A stretch of 64,000 bases of DNA, from contig CM035807.1 of the NCBI GenBank assembly GCA_020466095.1, positions 109,886,906 to 109,950,905 on the forward strand, in the 5' to 3' direction. This document shows positions 11,853 to 24,167 of the stretch, in pieces. Source of the stretch: Chlorops oryzae. Taxonomy: Eukaryota; Arthropoda; Insecta; Diptera; Chloropidae. Within the stretch, counting starts at the first letter, position 1. Each line of letters opens with the position of its first letter. The position numbers and the translations under genes were made by a program. Below the pieces are notes generated by a model. That model was not told where the DNA came from. It ran no database searches and saw only the letters and a program-made list of their open reading frames with translations.

Positions 11853-13430
11853 CCCAATTTAAAATGAGTTCATTACACTCGTCTTTTTTTTTTTCTTTCT
11901 TGCGTTCCCCACTTTAGGTTTACTTGAAGCCTTCGTTTATTACAACGTTCAAGTGATGTTGATTTTTGTGGGTTAAAGAAATCATTGAGTTCTTATTTAT
12001 ACTTTGGAAATTAGAATAATTTTTATTGATTTAGCTGTTGTTTTATTTCATTGAGGGTAGTAGCACTAGAATTTCATTACACTGAGAAATTTAAATTAAT
12101 ATTTAATAATATTATCATATGAAGAGTCACTCAAATAACCACTCCGAAATGAGAAGAGTTGAAAATTGTCCATGATGCACTGTGACGCTAACTTCCAACA
12201 TGGCATTGAAATCACTGCATCAAAAGCTCGAAAGCCGAAATGAGTTTATTAAGACCATCGAAGAGGAAAACTTTTCACATAGAGACAGTGATTAAGCATA
12301 ACAAATTAAAGGAAAATGCAAGGGAAAAATATCCACTCGCTTTGCTGCAATCATTTCAGTGACGTGACACAGCGTAACGCAAGGAAAAAGGCTCAAAGAG
12401 ACTTCGGTTCAGAGAACGCTGACGTGACTAATACTGCCAAGCGTGGAACGGAAGCCCGCAGCTCTGTGGTTGCACGACTTTATGACAATCATTTATTTAT
12501 TTATTTTTATTTTTTTTTTTTTTTTTGAAGGCTCTCACTGGAAAAGACACTTGCGTCTTAACGTTGCGAAAATGAGGTTAATAAAGTTGCAATAAAGAAG
12601 CTTTTGCTGCATACTTTATAGCGCTTCGCCCCTTCACACACTCGCTGTTGCTCCTGCCAACATGCGACGACGACGTTGAATAATTTGTTTAAACAACACC
12701 AACAACAACTACAACAAAGCACAACAACAATACAGCCAATTGCAGCAAAAACCACTTGAACAGCTGTCTGTCTGTCCTTCTATCCGTCTGTCTGCTCTGC
12801 TGCTCTGCTCTGCTGCCTGTGCAGGCGAGCTAGAAAAGTGCACATTTGTTCGGTTCGATGTGTTTTTGTGTGTGTGTGCGTTTGTAGGCTCGTCTGAGTG
12901 CAGCTGCACTCATTAACTTTACGTGCTTATGAAGTGAAACAACTATATACAAGAAGAAAAAAAAAAGCTAAGTGCATTTCACAAGCAGACCCTTAAGCAC
13001 TCTTCTATCCTTTTTGGGCCTCGGCAAGAACTCTGGAAATGGAAATGCTTTTCGTTCAGATTTGTCACGTGCTGTCTGCGTCACAAGAAATGTGAAAAAC
13101 AACAAATTTCTGAAGTGAAATATGGCAACCATATGTTCGTATAGAGTTCTGCTTTGATTTTATATAAGAAGAACACATAATGTGGTCTCGTGCTCTCCAC
13201 TCGCATCGCATCCATCACATCGCGTCGGATCTCGTCGCATCATCCTCGAACGCACGGTCCTCTCGCACTCGCACGAATTACACTCTCAAGGGTATTATCA
13301 ATAAAACTTGACCTAATTGGCTCGCGTTGAGAATCTTTCTGGGGACGATTATTATTATTTTTTTTTTATAAGTATATAAAGCTGTGACAATATTTCGGTT
13401 CAAAGACGTTAATCAAATGCTTTATTCAAG
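11853..13430. other. Non-coding stretch upstream of the exon at 11760-11852
   Basis: Could contain 5' UTR or promoter of the minus-strand gene, but no TATA or clear initiator was identified. Holds CAA-rich and CTGTCTG/CTCTGCT repeats at 12695-12820. Confidence 0.45.
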
Positions 13431-13752
13431 CAAGAGAGTGAGAGAGAGATGAGTAGAGAGAGAGAGAGTAAGAGAGAGTAAGAGAGAGAGTAGAGAGTAG
13501 GAGAGAGAGTGAGAGGGAGTGAAGAGAGAGGAGAGTGAGAGAGAGAGTAGAGAGAGGAGTGAGAGAGAGTGAGAGAGAGATGAGAGAGAGTGAGAGAGAG
13601 AGAGTGAGAGAGAGAGAGAGTGAGAGAGAGTGAGAGAGAGAGGAGAGTGAGAGAGAGTGAGAGATGAGAGAGAGTGAGAGTAGAGAGAGATGAGAGAGAG
13701 AGAGATGAGAGAGAGAGAGTGAGAGGAGAGAGAGAGGAGAGAGTGAGAGAGA

Positions 13753-13789
<37 letters not shown>

Positions 13790-13800
13790 GAGAGAGAGAG

Positions 13801-13833
<33 letters not shown>

Positions 13834-13983
13834 GAGTGAGAGAGAGTGAGAGTGAGAGAGAGGTGAGAGAGAGAGAGAGTGAGAGAGAGTGGAGAGAGTG
13901 AGAGAGAGAGGAGAGAGTGTGAGAGAGAGTGTGAGAGAGAGGGTGAGAGAGAGGTGAGAGAGAGGGTGAGAGAGAGAGGGAGA
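13431..13983. repeat. 0.55-kb GA-rich microsatellite
   Basis: An almost pure purine block of GAGAGA interrupted by GTGAG and GATGAG variants. It is a long, imperfect (GA)n array. The plus strand is the purine strand. GAGA repeats can bind GAGA factor in flies, but nothing here shows it acts as a regulatory site. Confidence 0.95.
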
Positions 13984-16900
13984 TAAATGTAAGTTTTTTC
14001 TTGCAGTTGTCCTTTCCTAGGACATATGTTTATGTTTTCGTCTGAATATCCTTTTCCTCGTCACACCCAATTGGGCCCTATTTGAGCCATAACCGACCAA
14101 CCCACAATAAAAAAGTGTTTGTATCGAAAAAAAATCCGGTTTGGAAGGGTTAAAATTGGTGCTGGCAATAAAATTTGATTGATTGGGTAATTATAGTCGA
14201 AGGAATGAATATCGATACTCGGATAATCGAGATCCTACTATACATATGACAAAATATTGCATCGCTGAGGACTAACAAGGATTGAAAGAACTTGAAACGT
14301 ATTAAAGAACAATTCAAAACTATGAATTTCCCTCTTCTTCAGAATATTGGGGTGAAATCATTTCATGTTAGTCTTGCATAAACTTTGATACAAAAACATT
14401 TTTCAACTCCTACATCCGCAAAAAAGCTTGGGTTACGCAAATCATCCACGCATAAAGAGTCATCACATAAAGGGACTTTTAATTATCGCATATTACACGT
14501 ACGCATTCATTAATGTTAACGTGCTTTTCCCATTTAAGTCATTTGAATAAGAAATAAGCAAAATACACTACGCACAGTGAAGCCAGAAGACTCTTAGCCC
14601 ATCAAGTCGGAACACAAAAAAAAAAAAAAAATTAAAAAATTAAATAAATTTAGAAAAAAAAAATGTAAAAAAAAAAATGGGTCCCTCAACGTTGTCCATG
14701 TTGATGCGATGCGCGACCGGATAACAAAAGCCCAAAGCACAACCCTTGCAGGACGAAAAAACAGTGAATAGGAAGAGAAAAATGCCACGTCCTGACGGCT
14801 TTAATGAGTTCAGGTACCCACGCAGGTACATACAGTAGATGTAATTATTAAAGGCGTAAATGGGTTCGGCGGTAATTGCTTTTCCTTAAAATTGCATTAA
14901 CAGCGTGGCTCAATAATCACTGCCCTTTGGTACCCCAATGGACTGAAAGGGTGAGAATCATGGTGTTTTATGCTATGACGAGCTACTTATTTTTTTTTTT
15001 TAATTTATTTTTTTGTTCCACATCGCACCGCTGCGCACCGCACTGACGTGTCAAACCGCCATTCATCGCATCAAGTGTTAGAAAATCGATGCTCATTCTG
15101 AGCTGCCGCAAGGGGAAGCCAGCATCCATCTATTTATCCAACCAACCATCCATTCAACGAACCCAGTCACCCATGCAACCTATGCTGCATGAATGGCGGC
15201 TGAAGAGCGGGGTTCTGGAAGAGGGGTAACGCATGTGGGCCGCAATGAATGTGAAATGTAAACGTACTTCCCTCAAAAGCTATTGAATTTTTAACGCAAA
15301 TGTGCAAGGGTGCAGCGAAAACGATGGCATAGGAGGGGTGGGAGCCAATCTCGCATTCGCCAATTTACACGTGTTAGAAGAAGCACGTGTAGGAGCTCTT
15401 GCTGCCACTAAGAGCTTTCGCACACAAAGTCCCACAAGCGTAAAGAGCAGGAAACACTCAATGCTGGAAATAATAAGTATTTTGCATACAAGATTTTTCC
15501 TAGAATCTGCTTCGAGCATCGAATAAGCTGCTAGGGGTGTGTGTGTGCGTGTGTGTGTGGGTGTGATTGTACGTAACCATAAGCCTAATGCAGTGATTTG
15601 GAAGTACACAATGGAAGAAACAATGCGATTATGTTGCCGCACTCAAGAAAATATCAACGCTAGCTGTAATGAGAAATACTTAAGCTGCATTGTTCAGCCA
15701 AGAGAAAACAATGCACATTGTGAATTGAATAAGAATTCAAATATTTCTAAGGAGAAATGGAGGCAGAAGTGATCCAGAAAAGCTTATTCAAATATTAGCG
15801 CTGAAGGTGGCTTAACTAATTATGATTTGAGATTTATTATTAGGCATCCCATACTTGATAGAGGGAACTTGCTTTTAAAATCGAATTCAGCACACTTCCT
15901 CTTTCCCTGTCGAATTGTTCTCATTCTTCTTATCATTGAAAAATACCCCATGCTCGCTTTAGGGCTCATTTCAAACGATTCAAGAAGACATTTTCCCCCA
16001 ATGGAAGTCACTTAAAATCCGTTAAACTAAGTTTTATCATTCATTCCGTTGTTATTTTATTACTTTCAAAGTTCGGCAAATATCTCGGCTCGTAAAAACT
16101 GACGCCAGACAAAATCGTAAATCCATTTCAAAATCAATTGATCAACTTATCAACTATAAACATCTGAACAACCATGCCTGTGCGTTAGGCCCTATTCGTA
16201 TGGCCTTCGAAGGGACACAAGCGACTCATTTATGCTTAAGACATATGTATATATATTTGTATTTAATTCGCATCGGACTGAAAATTGGCCTTTGCGACTT
16301 TGACGTACGCAAATATTGGTTCCCATGACCAAGTTACGCGTTCGCAATGACGGCAGTCCGAGCATTTAGCGAGAAAACAAACAAAACCGAGAAAACAAAC
16401 AAAATATAATAAAGAAACCAAAGCAAAGAGCCAAAATCAATTCGTATTAAGAATTAAAATTCGTTGTGGTGAGAAAATAAAAACAATAAAGGAAATGAAA
16501 AATGAAGCCACACGGACAACGGCGACGTATGAGCAGTGCAACGCACTCATACGACAGTGCGGCCCGGTGGAGCAGTAACGTGGCAGTAATAGAGTACGAA
16601 TTGCCCACCCATTTTACAGCTCATTGGAAAAGAAAGCATGAAGAAAGGAAGAAAGGAAGGAAGTTTCACTTGTCGAGTGCCATGTGGAGAGATAGCGAGC
16701 GGCGATTGGCTTCCGTGGGACCGAGAAAGTGTAATTGCGCGCGACACTTTTGGCTTTTTACATAATTAAATTTACACCGAGAAATCCTTTGATGTTTAAC
16801 GTGACAGCGCGACAAAAATTGAAGCTCTTTAAGTGACAATTTAAGCGACTTGTATCGTTTAAGCTGAAGCAACGTAGAGCAACAAAAAAAAAAAGAAATA

Positions 16901-19900
16901 AAAAAGAGTTGAATAGAGAAAGCCCGATGGTTTGACGTTCGGTTCGCATTCAAATGCGATATGATGTCCCCCAGGAATATGCACTGGACTGACGGAATGT
17001 TTTATTGCACGCCAACTTCTCTAAATGGGCTCGTAAAGACCCCCAGCGGTATATAAGCTAATGATAATGACTGCGTTAACTTTCGAGAGACATTGCTTGC
17101 ACTCTGGCAACCGACGCTCCCCGTCGTTGGCATTTGAGCTCGCGCGAATGAAACGAAACTTTTATTCTTTTGCACATTTTAAACGCACAAAATTCAAATA
17201 TTTTTCCCATCGAATAATATATGTAATTATATAGGTATATTTTTTTTTTCTTACTTATTTTTCCTTCTCTGGCTATTTTCTATTACTTTTCATTAACTGG
17301 GCCTCGCATCCAAGTGCACAGGCACAATTGCAATTTCAGCATACAAGCACATAAACACAATAATAACAACAAACAAACAAAAACAACAACACTAACAACA
17401 AAACGAATTGCACGAGCTGCGATTGTGTGCTTATGTGAGCTGAGCACTTTCACACGCGACGAAGAAGACGGCTCCGGCGGCGTTAAATAAGCTCCAAAGA
17501 ATGTTGCGACAGTCAACGGGAATATCGAGCAACTGATTTCATAGAGCGCTATGCATCGTGCTTCAATCCTAGCTGACGTCCAATTAGACATAACAACTGG
17601 AAGTGAATTTCCAGGCCACTGCAATGTTAATTCACCACGCAGAAGCAAGGATGCCTAACATTGAGCTTTCCATGTCAAAAGAGAATTTCTAACAAAAAAA
17701 AAAAGAAGAAAAATATTACCCAAGACTCGGACCCATCAAAGAAAGCTCGTGTAATTATTGAAAGCTCGTAAGCTTTCCTGCTGTGAAATTATGAAAGGCT
17801 AAGGAATAATTATCCTTTAAGAGTTTTTCATTGGAATTTCGTTTCATCGCAGACTACCAAGGGTAATTAAGAATTGGCGGAACTCCTTTAAATTACTTGA
17901 TGCTTTCATTTGTGGCTTTAGGATCTTTTTCAAGAAATTCCTCTTCTACTATGGAACAACTATCTCCTCCATTATGAATGGGGTACATGAATTTTTAAAG
18001 TGCCCCTCTTATTTTAATTTAATCATGCTTTCGTTGAGTCTTGAAAGTCTGACCTACCTCAATGAATGGTTCTGAAAAGTGTTTGAAATCTTCCGAAAGC
18101 TCTTTTGAATGTTTGTTAATTATATATTTTTGTGTGTGTGTGTGTTTTTTTTTTGGGGTTTTTTTCCAGCGGATGAGTTGAGTCGGCGCACTGACATTCG
18201 GAAAGCAATAGAGTGGCACATGGTAACATAACTATGCGTCCCACTGGAATGCATTGCCCTCTGCTTGTCGCAATATGTTACTATTCCGATTTAGAGCCCT
18301 CAGAAAGGAGGACCTTATGTTCCTCCCTTTGAATCAGGAAGTTAATATTTGACGCATGATGCCTGTGACATGCCATGCTTTGCTGCGTGCTATGCCATTC
18401 AAATGCAGTCTGGATTCCAAGCGTCATTTAGCATATGATAGTCCGGCTATTGCAGAGCACTCAAGTGTTAGGGCTTAGTCCACCAGAAGTGCAAGCACAC
18501 ACACACACACACGCAAAGAGAGAAGTACACAGTCAACTGAACGCCCATTTACACCTCTTGCGTGTTGCATGCAAGGACCTCTGCTCCGCTTACACCAAAG
18601 ATTACTTCGACAATTCCTCGTCGTAGGTGCACGTGAACTCAGCAAGGCAGCAAGGCAGCTTTCCCACTCTGCTGGGTTATCAAATGTAAATACATATGTC
18701 GAAGAGGTTGAGGATGCAAATGAGTGCGTGTGTGTGTGCGTGCGTGCGAGTGTTTGTGCCCGATTATGTGCTTTGTTGTGCTGTTTCCTTTTATTGTTTT
18801 TTTTTTTTTTTTTGGTTTTTGCTTCCATCATTCCTGTGAATTGGTGCATCTCAATCTAGGTTTACAGGTCAAATTTTGTTGTTGCGAAGTGCTGGCAACA
18901 AAAACTCCGAATAGTCATTGATATCTTTCGAAGGTTATGTTCAAATGGCCCTTTCGATTTTTGGAATTTTTTTTGTTTTTTTTTTCGAATAGGTTTGATG
19001 AGGCTTTGAGTCCATTCATTTGTGCTGATAATGATGTCGAATATTTTGTGTTTCGAATTTAAGAATTTAAAATGAAATGAATGAAGACTAAGGGATCGAT
19101 GATGTGCTCTTTATTTATTTTCTTCCTTGAGTTTAGTGTGAATATTATATATATTTTTTTTATTTGATATGCTATTTTTTGACAGAAGATTTAATAGATC
19201 GATAGAAGAGGTTGTAGCCAGGATATGATGAAGGGTGGCCGTTTAATTTTTAGTTTTAAATTAAAGTAGATTTGGACTTATGGCTTCATTTTCAAGTCGA
19301 TTCCCCTTAAATGTGCCATTGCACCAAATATATCCTTTCCTATGAAGAATTTTATTTGAAGACGAAATTTCGATTTTTTTTTCTCTGCCCTTTTCAGTAT
19401 TATGGGAAGTTTAAGCCGAAAATAAAGGCCCTAAGACAGCTGCAGAGATGTCTATAAATTTGAGGGCCGCAATAGGGCAGAGCGAGGTCATTTAAGGATA
19501 ATTTGAAATTAGATTTAACAGTGCCATCGCGAGATTATTTATTTTTCCTTCATAGGCATTTCGACTTAAATGTCGAATAATCAGTGCATCTCGACTTATA
19601 GGGCAGAAAGGCAACAAAACAAGTAATTTTTGACCTAATATCGCCCTAAAAGTCGAACAGACCGAATAGTCGAAATTTAGTAAAAAAAAAAATTTAGTCC
19701 ATATGCCTTAAAAAACTTACCTAATTTGGAATTGAAAGTTATGGCACTATTAGGGCATTTAAGAAGAACTGTTTAACCTATTTTCGACCTAAAATATTCT
19801 TTAAAGTCACATTGACTTTTAAGCCTTAACATAGGTTGAATTTAGGTAATTTCGACCTTGTAAAACTTACTTTTAAGTAAGGGTAATTTTAAGGCAGAAT

Positions 19901-20211
19901 TATTGTCAAAAGTATGTAAAATATAACCAAAATAGGTCGAATGGACCTAACGCTGGTCATATTTCCCTATTTTGCTTGTTGGGTCGGTAATTCCCAACAT
20001 AAATGCAAAACAAGTAATAAAGCCAAAACCGGTCTAGCCCGGTTTCGATATAACCGCGACAATATTGGCGCATTATGTTTTGCCTTTCCGTACAGAAGTT
20101 ATAAAAAATCAATGATTATGGGCGTGACAGATCAGACCACAGACGGACGGACAGAGAGATAGACAGACATGTATAAATGGGTTCAGTTTTCGATCCTGAT
20201 CAGGATAAATA
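13984..20211. other. Long non-coding stretch
   Basis: No gene supported. Contains GT/CA microsatellites (about 15537-15562, 18119-18144, 18496-18513), a TATATAAG motif at 17050-17057 without a following gene, and a degenerate dispersed repeat at about 19930-20200 ending in GACGGACGGACAG.. that resembles the 62.8-63.6 kb repeat in style. Confidence 0.5.
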
Positions 20212-20365
20212 CAGTGTCTCTGTTAAGCGGACACCACGGGACCGATAAATGTGTCCGCTTGAGAGGAAACTTGTTGAGAAGAAGGAACACTAGAGCATTG
20301 CCAAAAATGTCCGTTTAAGAGAGGTGTCCGCTTAAGGGGAGTGTCCGCAAGGAGAGAGTACACAG
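20212..20365. mobile_element. pogo/Tigger-like MITE, longest copy
   Basis: Begins CAGTGTCTCTGTTAAGCGGA immediately after TA and ends GGAGAGAGTACACAG. Inside are repeated TGTCCGCTTAA motifs in both orientations. Related copies lie at 42236 and 44264, with a fragment at the window start. CAGTG termini and a flanking TA fit the pogo/Tigger group of the Tc1/mariner superfamily. This is inference; no transposase is present. Confidence 0.5.
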
Positions 20366-21849
20366 AATTTGTCTATACCTGCGAAGCTTAGTTCTAGCAG
20401 TTACAAGATCCAAGTATAAAAAGGTCACCTATTTTGAAAGAAGTCCCTCAGACATTGTAGGTCCCTTCTCTCCAGGTAGGGATGGGTAAATTAATTAGTT
20501 TGCACCCCGATCAAAGCAAGGGAAATTTTATATCAATCATCCCATCATCGAATCGATGAAGCGCTTTAAGTTTTTCTTACATATAGAGAGAAAACAGTGC
20601 TTCTAATATCTTATTTTTTAAGAGAATAAATATTTTTTAAAAAATTTTTTATTTATGTTTTCTAATTGTCAATAAATAACTTCGCTGAAATCGGTTTTTG
20701 CATATTTTTTGCTCAAAACGTTTTTTGCCTCGCAAGCTTTTGAAAATGATGTTCGTCGATTCGACGAAGTATAGCCAAAACGTACTAAAAATAGGTTAAG
20801 AGAGAGTACCCAACGATCTAGTTTTAAATTTTTTTAATTTAATAGGAAGGTACCTACATTAGTTAAAAGTAAAACGAAGCAAAATCATTTTGGGCTTACG
20901 TGCTCGGATAAAGAACTTCAGAAAGGAGGCTGTTGAGGACGTTTTGCCGAACACAATGAGTTACATTGTGCCCTAAGTTTTCTTTAGCATATTTGCTCCG
21001 CTCTATTGACTGCTAATAATAAAGCAATACTTCCTCATAAGCTGTCGCTTTTGCATGCCAATTACAATAACAAAAACAACAACAATCCCATCATCATCTC
21101 GTCATGCGGTGGAACCCCCTTTTTGAAACATCGCCACAGTGAGCTTTTGACGCGCTTTATCAGATCTTTTGTTCTAATCACTTCAATGCAGCATTATGCG
21201 ATACATTAAAGGCAAGAACAATGAGCTGTTCCACTTGCCCCACCCCTCTGTCTCTGTCCGCCCTTCTTCCCATCATACGGTTCTCTTGAAGCGCATTCGT
21301 TGCACTTCCGAAAAACTGCATTTTAATGCAGCGTTGCGAATATTTTAATGCGGCAAATTGTGCTAAAAAACAAAAAAAAGACGCGAAATAAAAAAACTTT
21401 AAGCCAAAAAAAAAAATCCATTTCGAGCAATGTTTGATATTTGGCCTACTGCTCAGACAATGCCCGAATAATGGGGCTTTCTTATGTGTTTTTGTTGTTG
21501 GTCTTGCTGCTCGTAACTGTTCAGATTCAGCAAAAGATATGCTGGGCCAGAGCGTCGCAGCGAAAACGCTGCATTGGCATTCGTATTGAGTGCCGAAAAA
21601 AGTGCTTGCAGCAGGCATAGGCCAAAAACAAAACAAAAAAAAAGGGAGAAAAAATTAAAAAAAATATTTAAACAATAAAAACAACATGTAACGTGTAGGA
21701 AATGAACCCAGAAATAAATCAATGCCCCCACAAAAGCCCGAAAAGTGCAAAAAATTCAATTGAAATTGCGAAACTGAAAGCAAAGAATTCGAGAAATAAA
21801 ATTGTACGAATTAAGCAGAAATCGGGGAAAATGCGTGCGCTTCATTGGA

Positions 21850-21856
21850 TATAAAA
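21850..21856 (+). promoter_or_regulatory. TATA box of the vitelline membrane protein gene
   Basis: TATAAAA at this position is followed about 30 bp downstream by TCACTC (the A at 21882), an acceptable fly initiator, and then by an 86-bp leader to the ATG at 21968. The spacing is canonical for a TATA-driven tissue-specific fly gene. Confidence 0.75.
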
Positions 21857-21967
21857 CGCAATCGTGGAACCTCCAATCGTCACTCATCGCTTACAACGAA
21901 CTAAGTCAACAGTTCTCGACGTTTTCTCTCTTCGTAAAATATCCAACTCAAAAACCCATCAGGAACA

Positions 21968-22351
21968 ATGAAATCCTTCGCTGTTATTGCTGCTTTTGTC
22001 GTCCTTGCCCTCGCTGTGGCGTCTGGCGCCGAGGAGAAGTCTCAGACACAGATGGTCGGTTCATCGTATGGCGGCGGTTCCAGCGCTCCATCGTACGGCG
22101 GCTCAAGTGCACCATCGTACAGCGCTCCATCTCACAGTGTCTCATACCAAGCTCCACCATGCCCACACAACTACATCATCAGCTGCCAGCCCAGCCTTAG
22201 CTCAGCTCCATGCTCACCACAGTCGTCGGGCTCCTCATACGGCTCGTCTCATGGATCTTCTATGGGCTCGTACGGATCTGCTGGTGCCTACTCCGAAAGC
22301 TATCCCGTCTATGCCTACGCTGCTCCAGTCCCACCATACGGATTCTATTGA
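21968..22351 (+). CDS. Vitelline membrane protein (VM-domain eggshell protein)
   Basis: A secreted structural protein of the inner eggshell layer, made by ovarian follicle cells and crosslinked around the oocyte. The 127-residue product has a hydrophobic signal peptide (about residues 1-20, [20 protein letters not shown]). A Ser/Gly/Tyr/Ala/Pro-rich region with SAPSY-type repeats (31-62) follows. The VM core has Cys65, Cys73 and Cys82 in the spacing CX7CX8C, with the family pattern CP.NY..SCQPSL...PCS. A second Gly/Ser/Tyr-rich tail ends in PPYGFY. Small size, absence of introns and the repeat-flanked VM core match the Drosophila Vm genes. The ATG has a good context (GGAACAATG) and is the first after the TATA-defined start. 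I would not name a single orthologue, because Vm paralogues differ mostly in the repeats. Expression is expected to be confined to follicle cells at mid-oogenesis, as known for the family. Confidence 0.93.
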   Translation: MKSFAVIAAFVVLALAVASGAEEKSQTQMVGSSYGGGSSAPSYGGSSAPSYSAPSHSVSYQAPPCPHNYIISCQPSLSSAPCSPQSSGSSYGSSHGSSMGSYGSAGAYSESYPVYAYAAPVPPYGFY

Positions 22352-22404
22352 AAGGCCTAAATTTGTTGTTGGATTTTGAAAACGATTTGCGGAAATGTTC
22401 TTAG

Positions 22405-22415
22405 AATAAAATAAA
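22405..22415 (+). terminator. Poly(A) signals of the vitelline membrane gene
   Basis: Two overlapping AATAAA hexamers (22405-22410 and 22410-22415) lie 54 bp after the stop codon, giving a short 3' UTR as usual for chorion and vitelline membrane genes. Confidence 0.8.
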
Positions 22416-22439
22416 TTTAAAGAGAAAATTCTACTTCTG

Positions 22440-23535
22440 TGCTCTTTTTGCTATTTGGGTTTTGTGGGTGGATGGGTTTTGGTCGCCTTTAGGTATTCAT
22501 CGTTCAATTCAGAATAATTCTAAAGTCTTCAAAGTTTCTTTGATCGGAAAACTTTAAATTGCTGCAATGACTTTAAGGCATAAAGCTGCTCATGGAATTC
22601 AAAAATGATTAGGATATCTGCTGCACTCTTCAGGTAAGGCTTTGAAGTATATCTACTCAAAGAACGCTCCAAAAACTGATCTTCCATTGATTTTAGGTAC
22701 ATGATAAGAAAGCTGGGGAAAAACCTTCTTCGAAGAAAACGGCTGAAATCAATAGCTTAGACGAGACCGCTTGGGGCCGAAAATCTTCCAAACAAATAAA
22801 TGAGAAAAGGAGGTTTGCCCTACAGACTGTCTTAGCGGGTGATTAATTGTGGATCCCATTTCGAGGCACCTCTCACATCTGATCGATGAATGAGTGTCGA
22901 TCAAAATTTGAATATCCCATGGAATAAAAGAATAATTGGTGGGATGAGCAAGTTATATCCTGAGGTAAGTTTTCAAAGAAAATATTCGACTTCCAAAAAT
23001 TAAGAGCTTTCAAAGAAGAAGATTATTCAAAACTTCTGACTTAATTCAGATAAATTTTTAATGGAAAAGGCTATCGGGCTGAGAATAAAGAATGTACTCC
23101 GCCTCTAGATTTTTCAAAGTTTTAAAATACCCAAAACAGTCCCGAATTTCAACTTCCCCGGGCCTGAAATTAGTTAATCCTTCAACACCCAATTCTTTCA
23201 AATAAAAAAAAAATTCTAAGTTTCCATTATGTAGGGAAATTTTTTATATCCAAAAATTGCTATTGAAGTCTCTTGACCTTTTGTGAAATAAATTCCAGTT
23301 TGTACCGAACTTGAAATAACGGTCAATATGCCATAAAAATCAACTTTTAAATGGGCTTTCAATGTATAAAAAAATAAAGAATTACAAATTTTTTTTACCG
23401 TGCTTCCAAATTTAAATTTTCATCTCACTTCGATAAAATTAAACTTTCTTCAATTTGAGGAGACACTTGGACAACTTCCTCTATAAGTATACGTCTCCAC
23501 ATGTACGTATTTAACGGTAAATAAATTACATTCCA
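22440..23535. other. Non-coding stretch with isolated splice-like signals
   Basis: A 63-nt GT..AG interval (22634-22696) with a CTGAT branch-like site and an 48-codon open frame after it (22697-22842) were examined. No start, conserved motif or convincing codon bias supports a gene. Confidence 0.45.
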
Positions 23536-23573
23536 AACCATCCCTGCAGGAAGCCTGTCGCCATATGGCCCCA

Positions 23574-23599
23574 TGTCTATATTGACGTCAATATAGACA
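23574..23599. promoter_or_regulatory. 26-bp perfect palindrome centred on TGACGTCA
   Basis: TGTCTATATTGAC is followed directly by its exact inverse, so the centre is a perfect cAMP-response-element/ATF-type octamer. Further TTGAC/GTCAA half-sites are scattered up to about 23910. Whether any factor binds is unknown. Confidence 0.5.
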
Positions 23600-23936
23600 A
23601 GAGAACTAGTTCCAACGTCAACAGTATTTACGGGCGGTGTCATTATAGAAACTGTACTGTCAAGAGGTATAGTTCATCTTTATTGACCATGTCAACAACA
23701 TGTCTCCTTATAAAGCGAAAGAGTACTCCTTTTGTCTACATAATAGTACCGATTTCAATAGTTCGTCAATAGTTTTTCGGTCTACTGTTGACATTCAATG
23801 ACAACTCAATGTTAAATGTCAATAACGCAAAGCATTGCGACGGGTTTAACTGGTCAGTAGTACTGTTGACGCAGTCAGTAGAGAAAGAGTATAGATTTAC
23901 TATTGACATTTCCTGCAGGGATGTTTAATGATTTAC

Positions 23937-24086
23937 TTAACCCATTTTGAGCCGCTGTTCGAATAGTTCGAAAAGCGCAGTTGAACATTTTGAGCGCGAT
24001 TTTTTCGCAGGGTTCTCGTTACCCAAGAATATTAGCTTTCGACGAACCAATTAAACAGTTTTGCAGCGCGGCTCAAAATGGGTTAA
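23937..24086. mobile_element. piggyBac-type MITE (TTAA-flanked)
   Basis: The element 23941-24082 (142 bp) has perfect 15-bp inverted ends, CCCATTTTGAGCCGC and its inverse, and TTAA immediately outside both ends (23937-23940 and 24083-24086). TTAA duplication plus termini starting CCC is the signature of piggyBac transposases. Non-autonomous. Confidence 0.75.
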
Positions 24087-24167
24087 GTCATTTAAAGACG
24101 TTGTACCTTCATAAAATAGCTTTTCCTATAATAAAAAAAATATTTTTTTTTAAGTTTTTTTAATGTC

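Noticed and set aside
17050..17057. TATATAAG as a promoter
   Set aside because: No initiator or coding sequence follows; TATA-like strings are expected in this base composition.
17283..17648. 121-codon minus frame with a hydrophobic run
   Set aside because: The hydrophobic part is encoded by AACAACAAA-type repeats; no other support.
21802..22404. Alternative frames overlapping the vitelline membrane gene
   Set aside because: The VM cysteine pattern, signal peptide, TATA and poly(A) positions all fit only the frame 21968-22351.
22634..22842. 63-nt mini-intron followed by a 48-codon frame
   Set aside because: Size and branch site are fly-like, but the upstream exon has a stop within seven codons or yields only a 31-residue peptide; no conservation evidence available.
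22890..22964. 25-codon frame ending GAG|GTAAGT
   Set aside because: Short, AT-rich, and no acceptor or partner exon nearby.
23539..23923. Transposon with CATCCCTGCAGGAA inverted ends
   Set aside because: CCTGCAGG is itself palindromic, so much of the inverted match is trivial, and the flanks show no target duplication.
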